The notes under the pieces: model-generated | Seen by the model: only the letters and a program-made list of their open reading frames with translations | What the model was told of the DNA's origin: nothing | Databases searched by the model: none | Source of the DNA: Ruegeria halocynthiae | GTDB taxonomy: Bacteria; Pseudomonadota; Alphaproteobacteria; Rhodobacterales; Rhodobacteraceae | Length of the DNA: 64,000 nucleotides | Assembly (NCBI RefSeq): GCF_900106805.1 | Contig: NZ_FNNP01000003.1 | Span: 62,001 to 126,000 of the forward strand | Reading direction: 5' to 3' | In this document: positions 18,437-27,779 of the stretch, in pieces | Position numbering within the stretch: the first letter of the stretch is position 1 | Layout: each line of letters begins with the position of its first letter | Position numbers and translations under genes: made by a program

Positions 18437-19014
18437 CGCGCCTGCATCTGGTACGCCATGGCCCCACCCATGCCAAATACATGGTGGGTTGGTCCGACCT
18501 GCCAGCGGATCTGAGCGACAGCGCCGCGATCGCCCGGCTTGCAGCTTATCTACCCGCCAAAGCCATCATAATCTCGTCCGATCTGTCCCGCGCCGCCGAC
18601 ACAGCCAGTGCAATTCAGGGTGCGCGCCACCACCGCCTGCCCCACCACCCCGACCTGCGCGAGATAAGTTTCGGCACATGGGAGATGCGCTCCTTCGCCG
18701 AGATAGAGGCCGAGGACCCCGAGCTATGTTTTGCCTATTGGGACAATCCCGGAGATGTCCGGCCTCCGAATGGAGAAAGTTGGAACGAGGTCCGTGCGCG
18801 CGTCGATACGGCTGTTGACGCCTTAGTTGCTGCACATCCCGGGCGTGATCTGATCGTTGTGGCCCATTTCGGCGTGATCCTGACGCAGGTGCAGCGCGCT
18901 TTGGACGTTGATGCGCAAGAGGCGTTTGGTCACCGCATCGACAATCTGTCAGTCACCGAGATTACGCGCCACAACAAGGGCTGGTCCGTAGATCGGATCA
19001 ATCACCGACCGTGA
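18433..19014 (+). CDS. Histidine phosphatase (phosphoglycerate mutase-like), possibly alpha-ribazole phosphatase
   Basis: The 193-residue protein has the RHG catalytic motif at residues 8-10, the acidic motif around REISFGTWE, and the second catalytic His in VVAHFGV. It overlaps cobU by 4 nt (GTGA), so it is translationally coupled to a cobalamin gene. That context suggests the CobC reaction, removal of the phosphate from alpha-ribazole 5'-phosphate. Sequence alone does not separate CobC from other phosphatases of the branch. Confidence 0.82.
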   Translation: MTRLHLVRHGPTHAKYMVGWSDLPADLSDSAAIARLAAYLPAKAIIISSDLSRAADTASAIQGARHHRLPHHPDLREISFGTWEMRSFAEIEAEDPELCFAYWDNPGDVRPPNGESWNEVRARVDTAVDALVAAHPGRDLIVVAHFGVILTQVQRALDVDAQEAFGHRIDNLSVTEITRHNKGWSVDRINHRP

Positions 19015-19072
19015 TAGGGCGGCGCACAAATCAATGATTTACGGACGCCGCCCCGTCCGACATCGTTGCACC

Positions 19073-19957
19073 ATGACTTACGATCTCTTTATCGGTGACC
19101 GGTTGTTTTCAAGCTGGTCCATGCGCGGATGGCTGATGCTCGAGAAATTCGACCTGCCCCACCGCACCCATATGATTGGCCTCTATTCCGGCACCATGGC
19201 CGCGGATATGGAGCCCCTGGCCCCGGCGCGCCTTGTGCCCGCGCTGCGCCTGCCCGATGGAACTGTGCTCGGCGAAAGCCTCGCAATGGCAGAGACGCTG
19301 GCCGAGCATCACCCTGAGGCCGGCCTTTGGCCAACAGACCCTGTCACCCGCGCAACCGCTCGGTGGCTCTGCGCCGAGATGGTTGCCGGTTTCACGGCGC
19401 TGCGCGGCCAATGCCCCATGCAATTGAAATACCGCTGGGACGGGTTCAACCCCTCGCCCGATACGCTGGCCGATCTGCAGCGGATAGAAAGCCTGTGGGC
19501 CCATGCTCGGACGATTTCCGGTGTCGAATCAGGCCCACTGTTCGGCGCCTATTCACTGGCCGAGGTCTTCTACACGCCGGTGGCAGCACGGATCATCGGC
19601 TATGGCCTGCCGGTATCCGAGGCCAATCGAGGCTATTGCATGAATCTGCTGTCAGATTCCTCTGTGCGACAATGGCGCGCCATGGGGATGACGGTTGCAT
19701 ATAACCCCTTCCCCTACCCACAGGATCTCGCTGCCCAAAGTTGGCCAATTGGAGGAGAATCGAGGGCCTCAGCGGTCAGCAAAGGCCCCTCGGTGAACGC
19801 GGTCTGCCCTTATTCTGGCGACCCCGTGCGGGATTATCTGGAGCTCGACGGCAAGATTTGGGGGTTTTGTAATCCGTTTTGCCGGGACAAAACCGTCGCT
19901 GATCCGGCAGCCTGGCCGAAATTCACAGCGATGATCGGTGGCGTTAACGATTCCTAA
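19073..19957 (+). CDS. Glutathione S-transferase with C-terminal YHS/TRASH-like Cys motif
   Basis: Residues 1-80 form the thioredoxin-fold GST domain (LFSSWSMRGWLMLEKF with the active-site Ser region; GESLAMAETLAE for the glutathione Glu-Ser motif). Residues 85-210 form the helical domain. A tail of about 50 residues has Cys245 (CPYSGDPV), Cys266 and Cys270 (GFCNPFC), the spacing of YHS/TRASH metal-binding domains. The start at 19073 is the first Met that gives a family-like N-terminus; no good ribosome site precedes it. Substrate unknown; metal or copper detoxification is a guess from the tail. Confidence 0.83.
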   Translation: MTYDLFIGDRLFSSWSMRGWLMLEKFDLPHRTHMIGLYSGTMAADMEPLAPARLVPALRLPDGTVLGESLAMAETLAEHHPEAGLWPTDPVTRATARWLCAEMVAGFTALRGQCPMQLKYRWDGFNPSPDTLADLQRIESLWAHARTISGVESGPLFGAYSLAEVFYTPVAARIIGYGLPVSEANRGYCMNLLSDSSVRQWRAMGMTVAYNPFPYPQDLAAQSWPIGGESRASAVSKGPSVNAVCPYSGDPVRDYLELDGKIWGFCNPFCRDKTVADPAAWPKFTAMIGGVNDS

Positions 19958-19964
19958 ACCGCAA

Positions 19965-20008
19965 CCATGGCAGCAACGTCCTGTTAACCAAAAACAGGAC
20001 TGCCATGG
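19965..20008 (+). promoter_or_regulatory. Long hairpin burying the comM ribosome site and start codon
   Basis: CCATGGCAG (19965-19973) plus TCCTGTT (19979-19985), with a 5-nt bulge caacg between them, pair perfectly with 19993-20008. This is 16 base pairs with a 7-nt loop. The right arm contains both the AGGA ribosome site (19996-19999) and the comM ATG (20005-20007). Folding would block comM initiation unless opened. It could alternatively help end transcription of the GST gene, but no U-run follows. Confidence 0.6.
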
Positions 20009-21519
20009 TCGCCCGTGCCCACACCGTTGCCTTTCAAGGAGTCGATGCCCGCCCGGTCGAAGTGCAATGCGCCGTCTCACCAGGTCTTCCAGCATTTTCT
20101 ATCGTTGGCTTACCGGACAAGGCTGTATCCGAAGCGAGGGACCGTGTGCGCAGCGCGCTCAGTTCGATGGCCATTGCACTGCCGTCAAAACGTATCACAA
20201 TCAACCTGTCGCCAGCCGATTTACCCAAAGAAGGCAGCCATTTCGACTTACCCATCGCCGTTGCTTTGCTGACAGCATTGGAAATCATTCCCGCAGACGC
20301 CGCCGACGGGGCCGTCGCTCTGGGAGAGTTGTCACTGGACGGATCGCTGGTTCCAGTCGTCGGCGCGCTGCCCGCCGCCATGACGGCCGCTGCCGAGGAT
20401 CGCAGTCTGCTTTGCCCCAGCGCGTCCAGCGCCGAAGCGGCGTGGGTCGATGCCACACAGGTGATCGGTGCAGGTTCGCTGGGCGACGTGGTACGTCATT
20501 TTACCGGCCAATCCGCCCTGCCCGCCGCCATGCCGGGCGAGGTAAACCTATCGCCCAGCGCACGGGATTTGCGCGATGTAAAAGGACAGGAACGCGCTAA
20601 ACGAGCGTTGGAGATCGCGGCAGCCGGACGGCATCACCTGATCATGATCGGGACACCCGGCTCCGGCAAATCCATGCTGGCGGCGCGCCTGCCCGGCATC
20701 CTGCCACCGCTCACCCCGGTCGAGGCGCTAGAGACATCAATGATCCAATCACTGTGTGGCTTGCTGAACGAAGGCGGCATTAGCCGAGCCAGACCGTTTC
20801 GGGAACCGCATCACACAGCCTCAATGGCTGCGATCGCCGGCGGAGGCAAAGGTGCGAAGCCCGGTGAGATTTCGCTGGCCCATAACGGCGTTCTGTTCAT
20901 GGACGAATTTCCCGAATTCCCGCGCACTGTTCTGGAAACCCTGCGCCAGCCTATTGAGACCGGCGAGGTCATGGTCGCGCGCGCCAACGCTCATGTAAAA
21001 TATCCCTGCCGCTTCATGCTGGTGGCGGCCGCAAACCCGTGCAAGTGCGGGTATTTGACAGACCCGTCCCGCGCCTGCTCACGGGCACCGGTCTGTGGCG
21101 AGGACTATCTGGGTCGTATCTCGGGCCCGCTGATGGACCGGTTCGATCTGCGCATCGAAGTCCCGCCGGTAGGCTTCACCGACCTTGATCTGCCGCCTTC
21201 GGGCGATAGCTCAGCCACGGTCGCGGCTCGGGTTGAGGCCGCACGCGTCATTCAGGCTGACCGGTTTCGCGACACGCCCGAAACCCGTCAGAACGCAGAT
21301 GTCGAAGGCAATATGCTGGAAGAAATCGCCGCCCCGGATGCAGAAGGCAAAGATCTGCTGCTGAAAGCCGCAGAGCGTTTCGGTCTGTCCGCCCGCGCCT
21401 TTCACCGCATCTTGCGAGTGGCCCGCACCATTGCTGATCTCGAAGGTGAGCCGGATGTGCGCCGCCCCCATGTGGCCGAGGCGCTGAGTTTCCGCATCAG
21501 CGCCAAAGCTGGCGCCTAA
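20005..21519 (+). CDS. comM: YifB/ComM family Mg-chelatase-like AAA+ ATPase
   Basis: The 504-residue protein has the N-terminal ChlI-like domain (residues 1-180, Lon-protease-fold; [17 protein letters not shown]), a AAA+ module with Walker A GTPGSGKS (about 212-219) and Walker B FMDEFPEF, and the Cys-rich NPCKCGY block. The C-terminal Mg-chelatase domain follows. ComM is a hexameric helicase that promotes branch migration during natural transformation, though many non-competent bacteria keep it. Its start lies within a strong hairpin. Its stop overlaps that of the convergent gshB (CTAA). Confidence 0.93.
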   Translation: MVARAHTVAFQGVDARPVEVQCAVSPGLPAFSIVGLPDKAVSEARDRVRSALSSMAIALPSKRITINLSPADLPKEGSHFDLPIAVALLTALEIIPADAADGAVALGELSLDGSLVPVVGALPAAMTAAAEDRSLLCPSASSAEAAWVDATQVIGAGSLGDVVRHFTGQSALPAAMPGEVNLSPSARDLRDVKGQERAKRALEIAAAGRHHLIMIGTPGSGKSMLAARLPGILPPLTPVEALETSMIQSLCGLLNEGGISRARPFREPHHTASMAAIAGGGKGAKPGEISLAHNGVLFMDEFPEFPRTVLETLRQPIETGEVMVARANAHVKYPCRFMLVAAANPCKCGYLTDPSRACSRAPVCGEDYLGRISGPLMDRFDLRIEVPPVGFTDLDLPPSGDSSATVAARVEAARVIQADRFRDTPETRQNADVEGNMLEEIAAPDAEGKDLLLKAAERFGLSARAFHRILRVARTIADLEGEPDVRRPHVAEALSFRISAKAGA

Positions 21520-22448
21520 AGCTTGGCCTCGATCGCTTGCCAGATTTTTTCGGCGATGTTTTCGCCGTTAAAGCGCTCAAGCTCTTGAATGCCCGTGGGT
21601 GAGGTCACGTTGATTTCGGTCAGATAATCGCCAATCACATCAATACCGACAAACACCTGCCCCCGCTCTTTCAGCAGCGGCCCAATAGCGGCGCAGATTT
21701 CCATATCACGTTTGGTCAGGCCAATCTTCTCGGGTCGCCCACCCACATGCATGTTCGAGCGGGTTTCCCCCTCTGCCGGAACACGGTTGATTGCGCCCAC
21801 AGGTACCCCATCGACCAAAATCACACGTTTGTCGCCGTTTCGCACATCCGGCAAGAACTTCTGCGCAATCAAAGGCTCACGCGAGAAACCGGTGAACAGC
21901 TCATGCAGCGACGTCAGGTTGCGATCATTGGCATCCAGCCGGAATACGCCCGCACCGCCATTGCCATAAAGCGGCTTGAGGATGATATCGCCATGCTTTT
22001 CCTTGAATGCCTTGATGGTCTGCAGGTCCCGCGCAATTGTCGTGGGTGGGGTCAGTTCAGGAAAATCCAACACCAACAGTTTTTCCGGATAGTTCCGTAC
22101 CCAAAACGGATCGTTCACCACCAGAGTCTGCCCCCGGAGACGGTCGAGCAAGTGGGTCGACGTGATGTAGTGCATGTCAAACGGCGGGTCCTGACGCAGC
22201 CAGATTACATCGAAATCAGCCAGATCGACCTCTTGCTCGACGCCCAGTACTGCCGGGTCGCCCGCGACCCTTTTCACCGTCATATCATGGCCGCGCGCCG
22301 TGATCCTGCCCTCCTGATAGGCCAGTTGATCCGGGCTATAGAAGAATAGCTGATGGCCGCGCGCCTGTGCCTCTTCTGCCAGACGGAAAGAGCTGTCGGC
22401 GTTTACATCCACGTCCCCGATCGGGTCCATCTGAAAGGCAATCTTCAT
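21516..22448 (-). CDS. gshB: Glutathione synthetase
   Basis: GshB joins glycine to gamma-glutamylcysteine, the second step of glutathione synthesis. The 310-residue protein starts KIAFQMDPI, the usual N-terminus, and has the ATP-grasp domain ([32 protein letters not shown] substrate region; [13 protein letters not shown] at the metal site). It lies after a short gap from yraN and rsmI on the same strand, an arrangement common in alphaproteobacteria. Confidence 0.96.
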   Translation of the reverse strand: MKIAFQMDPIGDVDVNADSSFRLAEEAQARGHQLFFYSPDQLAYQEGRITARGHDMTVKRVAGDPAVLGVEQEVDLADFDVIWLRQDPPFDMHYITSTHLLDRLRGQTLVVNDPFWVRNYPEKLLVLDFPELTPPTTIARDLQTIKAFKEKHGDIILKPLYGNGGAGVFRLDANDRNLTSLHELFTGFSREPLIAQKFLPDVRNGDKRVILVDGVPVGAINRVPAEGETRSNMHVGGRPEKIGLTKRDMEICAAIGPLLKERGQVFVGIDVIGDYLTEINVTSPTGIQELERFNGENIAEKIWQAIEAKL

Positions 22449-22509
22449 GGTTTATCCCTCAATTCCACGCCTGATACATGGCGCAGAGACTTGACGGGTT
22501 CAATGGCGA

Positions 22510-22881
22510 TCAGTTCAAACCAAAGGCGTTTTCGATGATTTGAACAGTTCCGGTGTCATCAACAAGTGCCGCGTCAAAGCGTGTATTCGTCAACTGTCCG
22601 TCGGGTTCCTGCTCAATGTACTGAGCCGCAGAGGTACAAATCCGATCCATTTGGCGGCGATTGATCCGGGCAGCGGCACCCTCGAAACTGCGGCTTTTCT
22701 TGACCTCAACAAAAACCAATCCATCCGCGTTGCGCGCGATCAGATCAACTTCACCCCCGGCGCCCCGCCACCTGCGCTGCGCAATGGAATACCCCCGACG
22801 CTCATATTCGGCGGCCACACAGAGTTCAGCCGATTGTCCGGCATGATAGGAAACCAAACCCTGAACCGATCGCCGCGTCAT
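22510..22881 (-). CDS. YraN/UPF0102 family putative endonuclease
   Basis: A 123-residue member of UPF0102, a PD-(D/E)XK nuclease-like fold. The motif GEVDLIARN (about residues 43-51) followed by VFVEVK (56-61) carries the expected Asp, Glu and Lys. The biological role of the family is unsettled. It starts one base after the rsmI stop, so it is co-translated with it; rsmI-yraN-gshB adjacency is widely seen. Confidence 0.9.
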   Translation of the reverse strand: MTRRSVQGLVSYHAGQSAELCVAAEYERRGYSIAQRRWRGAGGEVDLIARNADGLVFVEVKKSRSFEGAAARINRRQMDRICTSAAQYIEQEPDGQLTNTRFDAALVDDTGTVQIIENAFGLN

Positions 22882-22882
22882 G

Positions 22883-23740
22883 TCATCCCTTTCCCAGATT
22901 CAAGGCCTTCTGGTAGATCAGACGGCGCGGCAGGCTGAACATCTTTGAAACCAGATCTGCTGCATCCCGCACCGAATGCGTTTCCAAGGCCTGTAATAAA
23001 GCCTCTTCTACGTCAGACTCCTTAATGGATTGCGAATGGGCGCGATCCACCAGCAGCACGACCTCTCCCTTGACCGATACGCCCTGATACTCATCTGCCA
23101 GATCAGCCAGAGTACCGCGTCGTGTTTCTTCGAATTTCTTTGTAAGCTCACGGCAGAGTGCCGCCTGTCGGTCACCCCCCAGACTATCGGCCAGATCAGC
23201 AAGGCAGGCGGCCACGCGTTTCGGTGATTCGTAGAAAACCAGCGTCCCGGGGATGTTGCGCAGCGCCTCGATTCGCGATCGCCGCGCGCCCGAGGCATTG
23301 GGCAGGAAACCGGCAAAGAAAAACGCATCCGTCGGCAGTCCGGCCAGCGTCAACGCGGTTAGAACGGCCGATGGTCCCGGGGCACAGGTCACATTGTACC
23401 CTGCTTCAGCCGCCTGTCGGCCCAGATCATATCCGGGATCGGCGATCAGGGGCATCCCAGCCTCGGAGGCATAGGCCACCGACTGCCCATGCTCCAATGC
23501 CTCAAGTATCCTGCCCCGCGCACCTGCCCCGCTGTGATCGTGGTAGGCCAATATGCGGCGCCCTTCGAGCGGCACGCCATGGATTTCCATCAACCGACGC
23601 AGACTGCGGGTATCTTCGGCGGCAATCATGTCAGCCGAGGCCAGTACATCCAAAGCCCTGAGCGTAATGTCGCGCGCGGTTCCGATTGGAGTGGCAACAA
23701 AGTACAGCCCGGCGGCCAATCTGATCTTTTGAAAATTCAA
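22883..23740 (-). CDS. rsmI: 16S rRNA (cytidine(1402)-2'-O)-methyltransferase
   Basis: RsmI adds the 2'-O-methyl group to C1402 in the ribosomal P site. The 285-residue tetrapyrrole-methylase-fold protein shows VATPIGTARDITLRAL (residues 15-30), AAEDTRSLRRLM, and the SAM-binding SEAGMPLIADPGYDL, all RsmI signatures. The gene is divergent from the LpoA-like lipoprotein gene across 87 nt, as in many proteobacteria. Confidence 0.95.
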   Translation of the reverse strand: MNFQKIRLAAGLYFVATPIGTARDITLRALDVLASADMIAAEDTRSLRRLMEIHGVPLEGRRILAYHDHSGAGARGRILEALEHGQSVAYASEAGMPLIADPGYDLGRQAAEAGYNVTCAPGPSAVLTALTLAGLPTDAFFFAGFLPNASGARRSRIEALRNIPGTLVFYESPKRVAACLADLADSLGGDRQAALCRELTKKFEETRRGTLADLADEYQGVSVKGEVVLLVDRAHSQSIKESDVEEALLQALETHSVRDAADLVSKMFSLPRRLIYQKALNLGKG

Positions 23741-23827
23741 AGCTGGACCCTCACAGCGTGACGTTTATTATCGCGGATCGATAGACCAAGGTGCCCTCAG
23801 ACGCCGGATCAGGGAGTTTTCATTTAG

Positions 23828-25000
23828 ATGTTTACCGTTTGCAAGCCCACACGCAAATTGGCGAAATCCGCCATTGTTCTGGCCACGGCCGCATTTCTGG
23901 CCGCCTGCGAAGTGGGAGGCATTGGCGGAGGCCCCTCGATCGACACCTCTGACCCGGTTCCCGTAGCTCTGCTGGTTCCAAGCGGATCGGCGCAATCGGG
24001 CGATGCCGCCCTTGCCCGCAGCCTTGAGAACGCGGCACGTCTGGCAATAGCCGATCTGCCCAACGTCAAGATCGATCTGCGCGTGTATGACACGGCAGGC
24101 AATGCAGGTACGGCGTCAGCGGTTGCGCAGCAAGCGGTTGCAGACGGGGCCAAGATCATCCTTGGGCCGGTTTACGCACAGGCGGCAAACGCGGCAGGCC
24201 TTGCCGTACTGAGCAAAAATGTGAACGTGCTGTCCTTCTCAAACAACACCAGCATCGCGGGTGGCAATGTCTATGTGCTTGGTCCGACGTTCCAGAATAC
24301 CGCTGACAGGTTGGTCAACTATTCCGGACGACAGGGCAAAGCCGGTACCGTCATTGTGCATAGTAACGACTCTGCCGGTCAGCTTGGCCAGTCTGCTATC
24401 GCCACCGCGCTGAGCAACAGCCGCGTCAACAACGCGGGTACAGTTGGGTATGAGCGGTCTCAGCAAGGTGTGATTGATTCGGTGCCAGCGATCAAAGCAA
24501 CGGTCGATTCAACCGGCGCGGATTCGATTTTCCTGACCGCAACAACCGCCGGCGCCCTGCCACTTTACAGCCAGTTGCTGCCCGAGGCTGGCGTATCACC
24601 CGCGACAACGCAGTATATTGGCCTTACCCGTTGGGACATCCCGGCGCAAACGCTGGAATTGCCGGGGGTCCAGGGCGGGTGGTTCGCGCTGCCTGATCCG
24701 GCCAAAGCACAGGCCTATCGCCAGCGCTACAATAATACCTACGGTGCGGCACCACACCCGATCAGTGGGTTGGCCTATGACGGCATCGCCGCGATCGGAG
24801 CCCTGGTCAGCCAGGGCAAGTCCAACGCGCTAACCGGAGCAGCCCTGACCCAAAACGCCGGATTTCAGGGTGTCGGTGGAATCTTCCGCCTGCGGCCAAA
24901 CGGTACGAACGAACGCGGTCTGGCAGTTGCCACGATCCAGAACAAACAGGTGGTTGTGATTGACCCTGCCCCACAAAGCTTCTCTGGCGCCGGATTCTGA
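23828..25000 (+). CDS. LpoA-like outer-membrane lipoprotein, penicillin-binding protein activator
   Basis: The 390 residues begin with a lipoprotein signal peptide; the lipobox is FLAAC with Cys27 as the lipidation site. The rest is a type I periplasmic-binding-protein fold (ILGPVYAQAANAAG, IVHSNDSAGQLGQ, GLAYDGIAAIGALVSQ), matching the LpoA/YraM C-terminal domain without the long N-terminal TPR part of the enterobacterial protein. LpoA activates PBP1a. Divergence from rsmI supports the assignment, because yraM lies there in many genomes. An AGGGAG element lies 12 nt before the ATG. Confidence 0.87.
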   Translation: MFTVCKPTRKLAKSAIVLATAAFLAACEVGGIGGGPSIDTSDPVPVALLVPSGSAQSGDAALARSLENAARLAIADLPNVKIDLRVYDTAGNAGTASAVAQQAVADGAKIILGPVYAQAANAAGLAVLSKNVNVLSFSNNTSIAGGNVYVLGPTFQNTADRLVNYSGRQGKAGTVIVHSNDSAGQLGQSAIATALSNSRVNNAGTVGYERSQQGVIDSVPAIKATVDSTGADSIFLTATTAGALPLYSQLLPEAGVSPATTQYIGLTRWDIPAQTLELPGVQGGWFALPDPAKAQAYRQRYNNTYGAAPHPISGLAYDGIAAIGALVSQGKSNALTGAALTQNAGFQGVGGIFRLRPNGTNERGLAVATIQNKQVVVIDPAPQSFSGAGF

Positions 25001-27779
25001 GCGACCGGCGCAGACCTCTGTGCCCCAAAGCAATCTGATCTGTCCGGCTGATGAGATTTTTGACAGGGCCGAGGTCAATGCCAGCCTGTCAGCTGCTCTG
25101 GACAAGAACCCGGACAACGCAGCCTTGCGCGCTGAAACGGTGCGTGTTCTGCGCGACGCGCAAAAGGCAGGTCGCAAGGCCATCACCGACGCATTTGCAA
25201 AGCGTCCTTTCGATGCGCGTCCACTGGCGCATTCCTATACCTATCTGACAGACCAGATGGTTTGCACCGCTATGCGCATCGCCAGCCAACATCTGCACCC
25301 GCTGGCGAACCCAACCCAGGGCGAAAAGATCGCCGTACTGGCGGTTGGCGGTTATGGTCGGGGTGAGATGGCGCCATCCTCGGATGTGGACCTGCTGTTT
25401 CTGACCCCCTACAAGATCACCGCCTGGGCTGAAAGCGTGATCGAATCCATGCTCTATATGCTGTGGGATCTGCGGCTGAAGGTCGGACATTCTTCGCGCA
25501 CGATCAAAGATTGCCTGCGGTTGGGGGCCGATGACTTCACCATCCGCACCGCGATGCTGGAACAGCGTTACCTGGTCGGTGATCAGACCCTTGCGCAAGA
25601 GCTTGACGCACGCCTGAAGTCCGAACTGTTCAAAGGCTCCGAGCAGGATTTCATCGAAGCCAAACTGAAAGAACGGGACGCGCGGCACCTGAAACAGGGT
25701 GAACGCTATATGGTTGAGCCCAATGTCAAAGAGGGCAAGGGCGGGCTGCGCGATTTGCAATCGCTCTACTGGATTGCGAAATACATCTACGGCGTGAAAG
25801 ATGTGGCGGAACTGGTCCCAATGGGCCTGTTCACGCCCGAAGAGTTCGATGAATTCGTGCAGGCCGAAGAATTCCTATGGGCGGTCCGGTCGCATCTGCA
25901 TCTGGTGACGGGCCGCGCGACAGAGCAACTGACATTCGATCTGCAGGTCGAGGTGGCCGATCGCATGGGGTACGAGGATCGCGCCGGTCGACGTGCTGTC
26001 GAAGTGTTCATGCAGCGCTATTTCCGTGAGGCAACCCGCGTGGGTGAGTTAACTCGCATCTTCCTGACCAAGCTGGAAGCCTCACACATGAAGGGTGCGG
26101 CCCTGCTGGAGCGAATCTTTCGCCGCCGCCCACGGGTCAAAACCGGGTACAGGGTTGTCCATGGCCGTTTGGATGTCGCGGACCCTGAAAAGTTTCTGCA
26201 GGACAAGGTCAACCTGCTGCGGCTGTTCGAAGAAGGTCTGCGAACAGGAATGCTGATCCATCCGGACGCCATGCGTCTGGCGACGGCAAACCTGAACCTC
26301 ATTGATGATGGAATGCGAAACGACAAAGAAGCGCGGCGCATTTTTCTCGACCTGATGCTGAAACACGGGAACCCCGAACGCGCCCTGCGGCGGATGAACG
26401 AGCTGGGCGTTCTGTCGGCCTTCCTGCCCGAGTTTGAACACATCGTGGCAATGATGCAGTTCAATATGTATCACAGCTATACGGTGGACGAGCACACGAT
26501 CCAATGCATCGTCAATCTAGCCCAGATCGAACGCAGAGAGCTGATCGAAGAGCTGCCGCTGGCGTCGTCCATCCTTGAAGGAGGCGTCAATCGCAAGGTT
26601 CTGTACGTGGCCCTGCTGCTGCACGATATCGGCAAAGGGCGTCCCGAAGATCATTCCATTCTCGGTGCCCAGATCGCGCGGAAAGTGGCGCCGCGACTGG
26701 GATTGAACAAAGCAGATTCGGAAACCGTAGAGTGGTTGGTTCGCTATCACCTGCTGATGTCCGACATGGCACAGAAACGTGATATTTCAGATCCACGCAC
26801 GATCCGCGATTTCGCTAAGGCGGTTGCGACAGTCAAACGGCTTGATCTGCTGACGGTGCTGACGGTCTGCGACATTCGAGGCGTTGGGCCAAGCACCTGG
26901 AACAACTGGAAAGCGACATTGCTGCGCGCACTCCACGCGGATACCAAACGCGCGCTGGAAACAGGGATGGAGGACCTCAACCGCGCCAACCGCGGAGTCG
27001 AGGCCAAAAAGATGTTGCGGGCCGAACTTGAAAGTTGGTCCAAATCCGATCTGAAAACCGAAACCGGGCGGCATTATGATCCGTATTGGCAAGGATTGAA
27101 CCTGTCGACCCATGTTGAGTTTGCGCAGATGCTGAAAGCTCTGGAAAACAGCGGTGACCAGGGGGCGGTGGAAATCCGCCTGCACCCGGACGAAGATCGC
27201 GACGCAACCCGTGCGTGTTTTGCGATGGGCGACCATCCGGGGATTTTCTCTCGTATCGCCGGGGCGCTGGCCCTTGTCGGGGCCAATGTCGTGGACGCAC
27301 GCAGCTATACGACCAAAGATGGTTACGTGACCGATGCGTTCTGGGTTCAGGACGCCGAAGGTCATCCGTTTGAGGCCTCACGCCTGCCGCGGCTGACCCA
27401 GATGATCCACAAGACGCTGAAGGGCGAAGTGGTGGCGCGGGACGCCTTGAAATCCCGCGACAAGATCAAGAAACGTGAACGCGCCTTTAACGTCCCGACC
27501 CATATTACCTTCGACAATGAGGGCTCGGAAATCTACACGATCATCGAAGTCGACACACGTGACCGGCCCGGACTGCTCTATGATCTGGCGCGTACGATGG
27601 CGGCGGCCAATGTCTATATCGCGAATGCGGTGATCGCGACCTATGGCGAACAGGTGGTCGATACGTTCTACGTCAAGGACATGTTCGGCCTGAAGTACCA
27701 CTCCGAGGCCAAGCAGCGCGGACTGGAAACCAAACTGCGCACAGCCATAACCGAAGGCGCAAAGCGGGCAGCCTCATGA
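24960..27779 (+). CDS. glnD: [Protein-PII] uridylyltransferase / uridylyl-removing enzyme
   Basis: GlnD senses glutamine and uridylylates or deuridylylates PII proteins. Domains in order: nucleotidyltransferase (GGYGRGE at 130-136, SDVD at 141-144), UTase linker, HD hydrolase (LLHDIGKGRPEDHS, about residue 555), and two C-terminal ACT domains (about 730-810 and 850-930). The listed start is TTG 24960 with AGGTGG upstream; it overlaps the lipoprotein gene by 41 nt. A GTG at 25020 is an alternative start without overlap but lacks a ribosome site. All catalytic motifs are present. Confidence 0.95.
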   Translation: MTLPHKASLAPDSERPAQTSVPQSNLICPADEIFDRAEVNASLSAALDKNPDNAALRAETVRVLRDAQKAGRKAITDAFAKRPFDARPLAHSYTYLTDQMVCTAMRIASQHLHPLANPTQGEKIAVLAVGGYGRGEMAPSSDVDLLFLTPYKITAWAESVIESMLYMLWDLRLKVGHSSRTIKDCLRLGADDFTIRTAMLEQRYLVGDQTLAQELDARLKSELFKGSEQDFIEAKLKERDARHLKQGERYMVEPNVKEGKGGLRDLQSLYWIAKYIYGVKDVAELVPMGLFTPEEFDEFVQAEEFLWAVRSHLHLVTGRATEQLTFDLQVEVADRMGYEDRAGRRAVEVFMQRYFREATRVGELTRIFLTKLEASHMKGAALLERIFRRRPRVKTGYRVVHGRLDVADPEKFLQDKVNLLRLFEEGLRTGMLIHPDAMRLATANLNLIDDGMRNDKEARRIFLDLMLKHGNPERALRRMNELGVLSAFLPEFEHIVAMMQFNMYHSYTVDEHTIQCIVNLAQIERRELIEELPLASSILEGGVNRKVLYVALLLHDIGKGRPEDHSILGAQIARKVAPRLGLNKADSETVEWLVRYHLLMSDMAQKRDISDPRTIRDFAKAVATVKRLDLLTVLTVCDIRGVGPSTWNNWKATLLRALHADTKRALETGMEDLNRANRGVEAKKMLRAELESWSKSDLKTETGRHYDPYWQGLNLSTHVEFAQMLKALENSGDQGAVEIRLHPDEDRDATRACFAMGDHPGIFSRIAGALALVGANVVDARSYTTKDGYVTDAFWVQDAEGHPFEASRLPRLTQMIHKTLKGEVVARDALKSRDKIKKRERAFNVPTHITFDNEGSEIYTIIEVDTRDRPGLLYDLARTMAAANVYIANAVIATYGEQVVDTFYVKDMFGLKYHSEAKQRGLETKLRTAITEGAKRAAS

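Noticed and set aside
19034..19072. Earlier ATG for the GST gene
   Set aside because: Added residues are basic and not family-like; no ribosome site seen.
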